Shown piece after piece: positions 29,572 through 39,000 of a stretch of DNA of 64,000 bases (positions are counted from its first letter, which is position 1; each line of letters opens with the position of its first letter). A model generated the notes under the pieces. It had not been told where the DNA came from and made no database searches. It was given only the letters and a program-made list of their open reading frames with translations. The stretch lies in NCBI RefSeq assembly GCF_001644645.1, contig NZ_CP011390.1:5225501-5289500 (forward strand), in the 5' to 3' direction. A program made the position numbers and the translations under genes. The stretch comes from Flavisolibacter tropicus. GTDB taxonomy: Bacteria > Bacteroidota > Bacteroidia > Chitinophagales > Chitinophagaceae.

Positions 29572-32500
29572 ATGAGAAGTATTGCTTTGCTAAAGCCAAT
29601 TACTGCTTTACTATTTTTCTTTTTCCTGACTTCTTTAATTCACGCGCAAGTATCTTCTAGCGCCTTACAGATTAATAGCCTTTTTCAAAAAATTCAAGCG
29701 GAGAATCGTTATGTCGGATCATTTAAAGAATCAGACTTAGCCTCTTTGCCTGTTGGCATAGCCAAAGAGATAAATGGTAAGCAATATTTAATTGTTATTG
29801 ATAGTGCCCGCTTTACTACCCATGGTGCTTTCTTTAATGTGTATGCACAGTTGAACTTACCTGGGACAGATGAAACACTTGCATTCGCAGCTCGAAATGT
29901 GTCGTTTAATCCTGGGGGCATTAGTGTTTCTAGTGGTGCCCGCCTTGAATTAGTAAGCGAACATTCTATTAAAATTAGTGAGAAGGTAAAGCTGGTACTG
30001 CCAACTAGTGCCAATTATATTGAATGGGATTGCAATGGCTTCAAAAGTGTGAACCTGAAAGGTGTATTTGAGTTTGCTCGTGATTTTTTAGAGCCCTTAT
30101 CAGATCAAGAACAAGTTGTAAAGGCAGATTTTCAAATTAATGCCAAAGATCTCAATAATATTTTAGTGCGTGTCGATATGTCGCCTTTTACATTGGCTGG
30201 CTTGAAGGATTTTGGCTTTGAAGTACAGGAGGCTGTTGTTGATTTAAGTGATATAGCTAATCCCGAAGAGATGATAATGGCCAATAATGAAGAAGGCGCC
30301 TTATGGCGTGGCTTTTATTTAAAGGAGTTGAACGTATGGCTTCCGAAAGAGTTTAGCAATGATAAAGGAGTGAGGCCAACTCTACACGCCAGAGATCTCG
30401 TTATTGATAATCGTGGAATGTCGGGTCGGTTTGGAGGAAGCAATTTAATACCACTGGGTAATGCTTCTGCCAGTGGTTGGCCATTGTCTGTCGAGTTGTT
30501 GGAGGTGCAACTGCAACATAATCGTATTAAGAGTGGAGGGTTAAAAGGAAAGATGAATATTCCTTTTTTAGGAGATGATCCATTGGCTTATGAAGCCAAT
30601 GTGGGGCAAAGAGAAAATGATGTTTTTTACTCCTTTGCTTTACAAACAACAAAAGAAAAGAAATACGACTTTTTTGCGGGTGAATTGATCTTGGCCTCCA
30701 ATAGTGAAGTGAAGATTGAAAAATATAAAGGACAGTTTGTAGCCAGTGCAGTTTTGCATGGAAGCCTTGATATAGCTAAAGGTGTTTTCAAAGCCCCTGG
30801 AATTCGCTTTCAGGATTTAACGTTAAGTTCAGAGAAGCCGTATGTTCATAAAGGGTATTTAAGTGTAGATGGAAATGTAGGCTTTAAGCTTGGTAGTTTC
30901 AAATGCGGGTTGGATTCAATAAGATTGGGCCTGGTAAATGGTGAATTGGCAGTTAGCTCCAAGGTTCGTTTGAATTTAATGGACGAAGCAGATAAGAGTT
31001 TTAGCGCTGAAACTCGAATAAAAGTAATTAGCCGATTAAGTGAGGAGAAGCAGCTGGTAACAAAGGATGGAATCGGTGCAGAAAATACAAAGCTGAAATG
31101 GACATTTGATAAGCTGAAGGTTGATGAAATTTCACTAACATGTAAATCAGGCGCTTTTGAATTGGATGGTACGATTGCGCTTTATGAAAATGATCCGGTG
31201 TATGGGACAGGCTTTAAAGGAAAGATTGCCATGCAGCTTCCGGTTATCAAAAGGGTAGAAGCGCATGCCTGGTTTGGATCTACAGATGAGTATCGTTATT
31301 GGCATGTGGATGCTTTTGTTCCTACACATATACCCATTGCGCCGACATTAGAGATTCGTAGGGTGTTAGGTGGGCTTTCTTACCACATGGAGCGCCCTGC
31401 ACAATTTGACCCGTTTCAAAGCATGAGTAAGGATTCTGTTGGCCTGCAATCTGCAGATGCCTTACTAACCTATACACCCTCACGAGAAGCGGGATTAGGT
31501 TTTTTGGCTGGTGCAACTATTGCCACAAAGCCCTCGGCAGATGTTTTTAATGGGGATGCGATGTTTGAAGTCTCATTCTCGACTTCTGGCGGCTTCCGGT
31601 ATGCACAGTTTGATGGAACTGGCTTTTTCTTTTCAGACGTGGCAAAATTGGGCAAAGAAAAGCCCAATGGTGATGGTGGCGGAGCTCCTGTATTTGCCAA
31701 ACTATACATGCGCTATGATAACACTAATAAAAGCTTCCATGCTAGTGTAAAAACATATGTGAACATTTTAGGTTCTATAAAAGGAGTAGGCGAGCGAGGC
31801 CTTGTTGGTGAAGCTGTATTGCACTTTGATCCAAATGATTGGTGGATTTATATAGGGCGCCCTTCTCAGATGATGGGGCTGGATATTGCTAACCTGGCTG
31901 TAGTAAAAGGATATTTTATGGTGGGTACAAAAGTGGAGAATATGCCTTTGCCACCATCTGAAGTAACAAACCTGTTTGATTTTGGCAATGGTGATTTTAT
32001 GGAAAAGGAAAATGCCCTTTCTACAGGTCGCGGTTTTGGATTTGGTGCACATTTCAGAACTGATTTTGGATTTGGCAAGGATGGTGGTTTTTTATATGCT
32101 TACCTAGGAGTGGGAGCAGGAGCAGACATTTTATTGCGTGATTATGGTGAAGCGCGCTGTAAAGGTGGCAATGGTCCTATTGGTGTGAATGGCTGGTATG
32201 CTTCGGGACAGGCGTATGCTTTTCTGCAAGGGCGTGTAGGTATCCGGGTTAAGGTCATGGGCTCAAAAAAAGAGTTTGACATTATTAATTTGGCTGCTGC
32301 GGCTCTTTTGCAAGCTAAGCTGCCTAATCCTTCCTGGTTCAGGGGCGCCGTGGGCGTGCGTTATTCCGTTTTGGGCGGACTTGTAAAAGGAAAAGTAACA
32401 GTTAAGGTAGAGCTAGGCTCTCAATGTGAAGTTATAAGTGGAAAAGAGATCGACGTAAAAGTTATTAATGATATACGGCCGGACAATGCTTCTAATGATG

Positions 32501-33930
32501 TTAGTGTATTTGCAGCTCCTCAGGTAGCCTTCAATATACCAGTAGAAAAGCCGTTTAGCATGATGAATAATGAGGATGTAGTGACGACCTATCAAATAAA
32601 GCTGGATGAGTTTACGCTAGTTGATAAAAAGGCCGGATCATTAAAAGGAAGCTTAGAATGGCATCCTAATAAAGATGCAGCTACCCTGAATTTCCTAGAT
32701 ATTTTACCTCCTAGTGCTGATCTCTCTGCTAGCGTAAAGGTTCATATTGAAAAGTGGACAGGTTCTTCATGGGTACCATTATCAGAGGGCGGTAAGGTCG
32801 ATTATGAAACAAAAACAGTGAGCTTCCGTACAGGTGAAGCGCCTAGTAATATACCGGAGGAGAATATTGCGTATAGCTATCCAGTTCATCAACAGTATAA
32901 TTTCTATACGAACGAATATGGACGTGGCTACTTTAAGCTAAAGAGAGGACAACCCTACCTGTTCAATCAAAAAGACAATAATGGCAGTTGGAAATATTAC
33001 GTTCGCTTTCAACATGCAGACGGCACTTCTAAAGACGTTCCGGTAACTTATAATGCTACTGCTGCTCAACTGGACTTTGATATCCCATCACAATTGAAAA
33101 CAGAATCGGTTTACAGCCTGATCGTTATCAAAGCGCCTGCAGATGGAGTTGCATCTACAGAGAATGTAGCGGTTCGTTCAACTACTGTCCAGCAAGGCGA
33201 AGACAGTACTTCTATTAATGAGAAGGTGCTGAAAGGCGTGGCAACTGCTGCCACAGAAACCTCATTATTGGACAGAAGTTTCCGTACCAGTAAATACCTG
33301 ACGTTCCGCGACAAGATGAATGCGGCCGGCAACAGTATGGATCTCTTTGATATTGCGCAGAACTATATTACTGTAGTGGGTAAACGATATGATATTGATG
33401 AAACGTTTGACCGTTTTGAATTGGCTGGGATTGATGAAAGAACGCAACCCTTGGTTTTTGCAAAGGCGAATACGAATAACAGTTGGCTTCAGAATAAGTT
33501 GATACCATTGCTTTATCAATCCTATCCACTTGATAATACATTAACAATTGAGCAGCGCGATGTGAAGAAGTTGGGCACACCACCATTGGGTGCCGTGAGT
33601 GTGTTTAACAATGATCCTGCATTGTACCAATTGTCAGGTGAAGATGTTAATGCTGGTACGCCTGCGGGCAAAGCAGGGCGCTTCCGAATTATGTATTTCC
33701 TTTCCTATATAGGTAACCAGGATTATCATGAGTTGCTGGAAAAGGCTGTTAATAAATACTTGTCTACTAATGCTTTGCAGAATGTAATGCCACAAAGTGT
33801 GCAGTACTTATTCCGCACACCATTTCAGGATCTGGAATCTAATCAAAGCTATCAGGTAGAAGTTAACTATCGTTTGCCTGGGACCAATACTATAACTACT
33901 TCAATTACCTGCAATATCCTATTTAGATAA
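29572..33930 (+). CDS. Very large exported protein, first gene of the surface/toxin operon
   Basis: 1452 aa with an N-terminal signal peptide (hydrophobic core ALLFFFFLTSLIHA, cleavage before QVSS). No named domain is recognised. Residues ~30-600 are a long series of beta-strands with repeating KG.L...L...G patterns. Residues ~640-960 are glycine- and aromatic-rich (FGFGAHFRTDFGFGKDGGF, YLGVGAGADI), reminiscent of membrane-associated beta-sheet. The C-terminal ~400 residues look like extracellular beta-domains, with a Fn3-like segment near TLVDKKAGSLKGSLEWHP. There is no T9SS tail and no lipobox. Three exported-protein genes follow with gaps of 9-23 bp, so it is probably a structural or outer-membrane partner of the downstream system. 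Confidence 0.75.
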   Translation: MRSIALLKPITALLFFFFLTSLIHAQVSSSALQINSLFQKIQAENRYVGSFKESDLASLPVGIAKEINGKQYLIVIDSARFTTHGAFFNVYAQLNLPGTDETLAFAARNVSFNPGGISVSSGARLELVSEHSIKISEKVKLVLPTSANYIEWDCNGFKSVNLKGVFEFARDFLEPLSDQEQVVKADFQINAKDLNNILVRVDMSPFTLAGLKDFGFEVQEAVVDLSDIANPEEMIMANNEEGALWRGFYLKELNVWLPKEFSNDKGVRPTLHARDLVIDNRGMSGRFGGSNLIPLGNASASGWPLSVELLEVQLQHNRIKSGGLKGKMNIPFLGDDPLAYEANVGQRENDVFYSFALQTTKEKKYDFFAGELILASNSEVKIEKYKGQFVASAVLHGSLDIAKGVFKAPGIRFQDLTLSSEKPYVHKGYLSVDGNVGFKLGSFKCGLDSIRLGLVNGELAVSSKVRLNLMDEADKSFSAETRIKVISRLSEEKQLVTKDGIGAENTKLKWTFDKLKVDEISLTCKSGAFELDGTIALYENDPVYGTGFKGKIAMQLPVIKRVEAHAWFGSTDEYRYWHVDAFVPTHIPIAPTLEIRRVLGGLSYHMERPAQFDPFQSMSKDSVGLQSADALLTYTPSREAGLGFLAGATIATKPSADVFNGDAMFEVSFSTSGGFRYAQFDGTGFFFSDVAKLGKEKPNGDGGGAPVFAKLYMRYDNTNKSFHASVKTYVNILGSIKGVGERGLVGEAVLHFDPNDWWIYIGRPSQMMGLDIANLAVVKGYFMVGTKVENMPLPPSEVTNLFDFGNGDFMEKENALSTGRGFGFGAHFRTDFGFGKDGGFLYAYLGVGAGADILLRDYGEARCKGGNGPIGVNGWYASGQAYAFLQGRVGIRVKVMGSKKEFDIINLAAAALLQAKLPNPSWFRGAVGVRYSVLGGLVKGKVTVKVELGSQCEVISGKEIDVKVINDIRPDNASNDVSVFAAPQVAFNIPVEKPFSMMNNEDVVTTYQIKLDEFTLVDKKAGSLKGSLEWHPNKDAATLNFLDILPPSADLSASVKVHIEKWTGSSWVPLSEGGKVDYETKTVSFRTGEAPSNIPEENIAYSYPVHQQYNFYTNEYGRGYFKLKRGQPYLFNQKDNNGSWKYYVRFQHADGTSKDVPVTYNATAAQLDFDIPSQLKTESVYSLIVIKAPADGVASTENVAVRSTTVQQGEDSTSINEKVLKGVATAATETSLLDRSFRTSKYLTFRDKMNAAGNSMDLFDIAQNYITVVGKRYDIDETFDRFELAGIDERTQPLVFAKANTNNSWLQNKLIPLLYQSYPLDNTLTIEQRDVKKLGTPPLGAVSVFNNDPALYQLSGEDVNAGTPAGKAGRFRIMYFLSYIGNQDYHELLEKAVNKYLSTNALQNVMPQSVQYLFRTPFQDLESNQSYQVEVNYRLPGTNTITTSITCNILFR

Positions 33931-33947
33931 TATTCGATTGTGTACGT

Positions 33948-36011
33948 ATGAAAAAAGCTGTTAGTCTTTTAATTGCTGTCATTTTTCTTGCTTGTCATCT
34001 TCAAGCTCAACAACGTGAACATAGGGTTATAGCGTTAGCTAATCCTAAAGGAGACTCTATTGTGCTGAGATGGGCCCCTGCCAGTTTTATAACCTGGCAA
34101 ATGGGAAACAAATATGGTTATTGGATAGAGCGGTTTGTTATAGCTAAAGATGGTAATGCTGCCAGCTTTTCTACCGCTTCTGCTTTTAAGCTAAACAATG
34201 CACCGCTGCGGCCCTGGCCAGAAGCACAAATGGAGAATGCAGCAGTAATAGATGAAAAAGTAGCTATAGTAAAAGAAGCCATATACAGCAAGGATTTTCA
34301 ATTGACTTCGCCAGAAAAAAATATTGGCAATTACATAACACAGCAGGGCGAAAACGATGTACGTTATGGGTTTGCGGTACTGGCATGCGATCTTTCTCCA
34401 CTGGCAGCACAAGCGGCTGCTCTACGTATTGTGGACCGCAATGTAAAGAAAGGGGAGCGATATGCTTATCGAATATCTGTAGCACAACAACCCAAAGGTC
34501 TTACCATTGAACCTGGTATCTATGTGACCTCTGTTAACGAACCAGTAAAGCTCTCGCCTCCACAAGAATTTGCTGTAACATTTGATGATCGTCTGGCTCG
34601 TTTGCAATGGTTGTCTGCCCTGGACAGAGGTATTTATACGGCTTATGTAATAGAGCGGTCTACAGATGGTAAGTCGTTTCATCCTTTAACAGATCTACCG
34701 GTTATTAACGGTAGCGAGCGTCCCGATGCGCAATTAAGCTTTTATACTGATTCCCTTACTGATAACGAGACTACTTATTACTACCGTATAAAAGGTATTA
34801 CACCATTTGGTGAAACTGGTCCTTATTCTACTGTTGTATCGGGGTTAGGAAAGCCTATTTATGATAGGCCTTTTATTGATACTGTCATCATTCTAAACAA
34901 TCAAAAACTGCAATTGAGATGGACCCTGTCGCAGGACTTAAAAAAGAAAACACAGTCTATTTATGTAAGTCGGGCTACAAAGGCAGAAGGCCCTTATCAG
35001 GATATCTCTCCTTTACTTATAAAAGACGTTGTTAGCTATGTCGATGAAAAACCTTATGCCAATACTTATTACCGTTTGAAGATCAAAACTATTGATGGAC
35101 AGACTATTTATTCGTTGCCCCAATTTGGTCAAGTGATTGATACTATTCCGCCGGGTAGTCCTACTGGTTTGCAAGGAGCTATTGACCAAGGAGGAAAGGT
35201 ACAGATTAAATGGACCTCTAATGCGGAAGCTGATTTACAGGGTTACCGGGTATTTAGGGCCAATGCATTGCATGAAGAGTTTGTAGAAGTGACGGATAAG
35301 CTTTTAACTAGAAATGCTTTTGTTGATTCTGTTATGGTAGAAACGCTTTCTGAAAAAGTGCACTATCGTGTAGTAGCCGTTGATAAGAATTTTAATCCTT
35401 CCGATTATTCGGCTATTCTAACCTTAGCGCGCCCCGACAAGATAGCGCCGTCTGCGCCAGTATTCATCACTACTAAAATGGTGGATAGTATACCAGCTAT
35501 TCAATTGGCGTGGAAAACAAGTACCAGTGGAGATGTGATGAGGCAGGAGCTATACCGGGTAAACAAGTTGTTGAATCAACGAACGGCGGTTTTGCTTGAT
35601 ACTACTAATCAAATCAATCAATGGATTGATACGACGACTGTTTTAGGACATACCTATTATTACGAGTTGATTGTGTCTGATGAAGCAGGTAATTCCGTAA
35701 GTACTCGGACAGGTGATATTTATTTTGAAACAGGTTTCCGTCCTGCTATTAAAAGTTTGACCGCCCAGGTAGACAGAATGAAAAAGCAAATTGTTCTGGA
35801 GTGGAAAGAACGCTCAATACCTGATGTATATTATATCTATAAATCGATTAATAATCAACCATTGGTATTATTAAAAAAAGTAGATAATAAGGTAGCCTTG
35901 TTCATTGACGCAGAAATTAAGATTGGTAATACCTATACCTATAAAATTAAGGGGGAGTGGGGTAATGGGAATACTACACATATAAGTAAACCTATAACGA
36001 TCACCTATTAA
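33948..36011 (+). CDS. Exported fibronectin type III repeat protein
   Basis: 687 aa, signal peptide MKKAVSLLIAVIFLACHLQA. After a ~200-residue N-terminal region come about five FN3-like domains (about 205-300, 310-395, 405-495, 500-595, 605-687), each with the W...L.Y.V.R / Y.Y.I.A pattern, for example VQIKWTSNAEADLQGYRVFRA and TYYYRIKGITPFGETGPYST. No sorting tail. FN3 arrays commonly serve as spacers or adhesive modules on the cell surface. The gene starts 17 bp after the 1452-aa gene and ends 9 bp before the SprB-repeat gene, making a shared transcript very likely. Confidence 0.88.
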   Translation: MKKAVSLLIAVIFLACHLQAQQREHRVIALANPKGDSIVLRWAPASFITWQMGNKYGYWIERFVIAKDGNAASFSTASAFKLNNAPLRPWPEAQMENAAVIDEKVAIVKEAIYSKDFQLTSPEKNIGNYITQQGENDVRYGFAVLACDLSPLAAQAAALRIVDRNVKKGERYAYRISVAQQPKGLTIEPGIYVTSVNEPVKLSPPQEFAVTFDDRLARLQWLSALDRGIYTAYVIERSTDGKSFHPLTDLPVINGSERPDAQLSFYTDSLTDNETTYYYRIKGITPFGETGPYSTVVSGLGKPIYDRPFIDTVIILNNQKLQLRWTLSQDLKKKTQSIYVSRATKAEGPYQDISPLLIKDVVSYVDEKPYANTYYRLKIKTIDGQTIYSLPQFGQVIDTIPPGSPTGLQGAIDQGGKVQIKWTSNAEADLQGYRVFRANALHEEFVEVTDKLLTRNAFVDSVMVETLSEKVHYRVVAVDKNFNPSDYSAILTLARPDKIAPSAPVFITTKMVDSIPAIQLAWKTSTSGDVMRQELYRVNKLLNQRTAVLLDTTNQINQWIDTTTVLGHTYYYELIVSDEAGNSVSTRTGDIYFETGFRPAIKSLTAQVDRMKKQIVLEWKERSIPDVYYIYKSINNQPLVLLKKVDNKVALFIDAEIKIGNTYTYKIKGEWGNGNTTHISKPITITY

Positions 36012-36020
36012 CCTGACCTT

Positions 36021-39000
36021 ATGCAAAAGTTTTACAAACAATTGATCATTGCTGTTTTCTTTGCCATTTTCTGCTCTATAACTACAGTGGCGCAGCCCAT
36101 AAAAGTGGAATTGAAAATTACTAAGCTAAGCGCAAACTATACAGACGGAAGTAGCAATGGAAGTCGGTTCCGTTTTCAAGCATATACTTCATCATCTCTT
36201 ATTTATCCTTGTATTAAGCGACCTGAAAGTTTTACATCGAGTGAAAGTATTTTACTATATCCAATTTGGTTGCCTAATGTTGCTACTGCCTTTAACATAG
36301 TAATGACCACGCATAATGAGCGTAAAGACGGTAGTGATGATTGCACTGCACAAGATATTTCTGATGTAAGTTTTAAAAAGCCTGATCTGCATGAGGCCTC
36401 GAGCTCCCCATTTAGTGTCGTATTAAGAAATTATGCTCCTGGAAAGTTTGTGCCATTAGAAAGGATAGAAGTAAACTTTGAGGGAACAAAAACATATGCT
36501 GATTTAGAGATTCGTTATACAATTCCAACACCAGAAACACCTATTATTTCCGGGACGGACTTTTGTGCAGATAATTTGATATCACTTAATACAGTTGTTA
36601 AGCCTAACCCTAGTGAATTACGATACGAATGGCAGTATGCTTTACCAGAGGAGGATTATGAAATACCTAATCCGGCTAAGGATCCACGGAATACTTATGA
36701 TTCTTGGATGGGGGAATGTGGCCATTGGGAAACTGTTTGTGATATAGATCCTTGGGATGGTCGAGAAACTTGCAATGATGTTTGGTTTTCAGCAAATGAT
36801 TGTGATCTGCCGACTACTGTTATGACACATTCTTGGCGAGCATTATCTATTGGAAACTCGCCGTACGACAATTTTGCTGTTTTTACTCCATTGAATCAAA
36901 TATTTGGAGGCACGCTAACTGAGAAGAGAAATGCTTCTTTCCGTGTGCGGGCAGTAAGTGGTGAAGGACAGTACAGTGAATGGTCAGCTGAGAAACCACT
37001 TACATTTCTACCACCAGCGCCTGTAGCTGATAAAAGTAAATTCATCATTAAACCATCTTGTTCCTTCGATGCTACAGGAAGCATTACGATTCCGGCAGGT
37101 GCACTCCAATCTCAAAGTGGTCAGATCCGCTGGATTTTAAAAGCCGGGGAGCGTAATTCGGAACCTTGTAATGGGGAAGATTGCGGAGCATCCTATGTAG
37201 ATGGGAGTGGTGGAGCTATTAATGTACCTACAGGAAGTGAAAAAATTGAAATTAGTGGTTTGGCAAAAGGCGGGTACACACTTTTGGTGCTAAATCCTGG
37301 CAGCACCTCTGGTAGTTGCTATAAGGCAGTTACAGAAATTTTTGTAGCTGGCCTGCCAGACCTGCAACTCGTACAAGATGCAGCCAGTAATGTTTCCTGC
37401 TTTGGGGGATCGAATGGTAGCTTTAAAGTGCATGCTACAGGAGGCGATGCATCCAGTGGTTATCAATTTAAACTGACCGCTACTGCTAATACACATTTAA
37501 ATACTGATTTTGCTACAATGCCTGGCGGGGTATGGGAGCTATCAGGCTTGCCTGCTGATACCTATCGCATTGACTTAAAAAATACTTGTTCTCCAATTAA
37601 GTCAATTACTATAACCATCACTCAGCCTGCTGAGATAAAGGCTGAAATAAGTAACCGGCAACCTACCTGTAATACTCCATCTGATGGACGCATTACAGCT
37701 AATGTTACACAAGGTGATGGTAATTATGTGTACCAACTTTGGAAAGATGGCACTTTGGTTAGTGAAACTACTTCTACAGCAACCAATCAGACATGGGAGG
37801 CTTTAACCACTGGATCATATACTGTAAAAGTGTTAGATGCTGATCGTATTTCCTGTGCTGGCTGGCTTGGTACAACTACCTTGTCTGCTCCACCAGCTAT
37901 TGATATCAATACCTTATCTATAGGAGGAGTTTCATGCTTTGGTGGTAATGATGGCAAGCTGGCGTTTACAGCAAAAGGAGGTAAAAGAAGCTATAGCTAT
38001 CAGCTACAGGAAATATCAACCAGTAGCAATACTGCAAATACCATAGGTGTGTTTACTGGATTATTAGCTGGAAATTATGAGCTAACTATTACTAATGAGC
38101 CAGCTGCAGGCTGTATAGATAATTTTGTGAAGACCATTGTTGTGCCACAGCGTGATCCTTTGGATGTAAGCTTGAACGCTACTTCAATAAGTTGTAAAGG
38201 AGAGGCAGACGGAAGAATTAGTGCTACTGCTACGGGAGGTTCTGGTAACTATGAATACCAATGGCAATATTGGGATGGCGCTAGTTGGAAGAGCAATCCT
38301 TTCTGGTTCAGCACCGATACTGAAATTACAGCATTGGAGCCAGGTCGTTATCGTCTTACCATTAAGGACCGCGAGAGTGCTATTGATTGTAGTATTACAT
38401 CTGGAGAGGTATTGATCACAGAGCCCACGCAACTTAAGATTGACAATATAACCATTAGCGATGCTGTATGTAAAGCAGATGGCGCGCGTATTGCCATGGC
38501 CGCCAGTGGGGGGAGTAGCGGATACCAGTACTATTATACTATTGACGGAGGGGCAACCTATACTGGTTTTTCTGGTAGCACGCCACTACATACTACTGGT
38601 TCTTATGCGCTGAAAGTGATCGATAGCAAAGGTTGTTGGGTGGAGAGCGATAGAGCGTATTCTGTGCTAGTGCCATCTGTTGCCTTAGGTTTTTCTACTA
38701 CACTTTCCAATTTCAATGGTTGGCAAATTAGTTGTAAAGGTGCTGCTGACGGGCAGATAACCATTGCTGCAACCGGTGGTAATGAGGGTGGCTATAGTGG
38801 TTACTCCTATAAATTAAACAGTGGGGCATTCCAGACTAGTAATGTATTTGACCATTTGACTGCTGGTACGTATACCGTTACGGTTCGCGATGGCAGAGGA
38901 TGTGAAGTTGTGAAGACCCTTACCTTGAAGGAGCCAGAAACATTAGGATTAGCTATTTCTAAAACCGATATTAATTGTTTTGACGCCAGTACCGGCGCTA

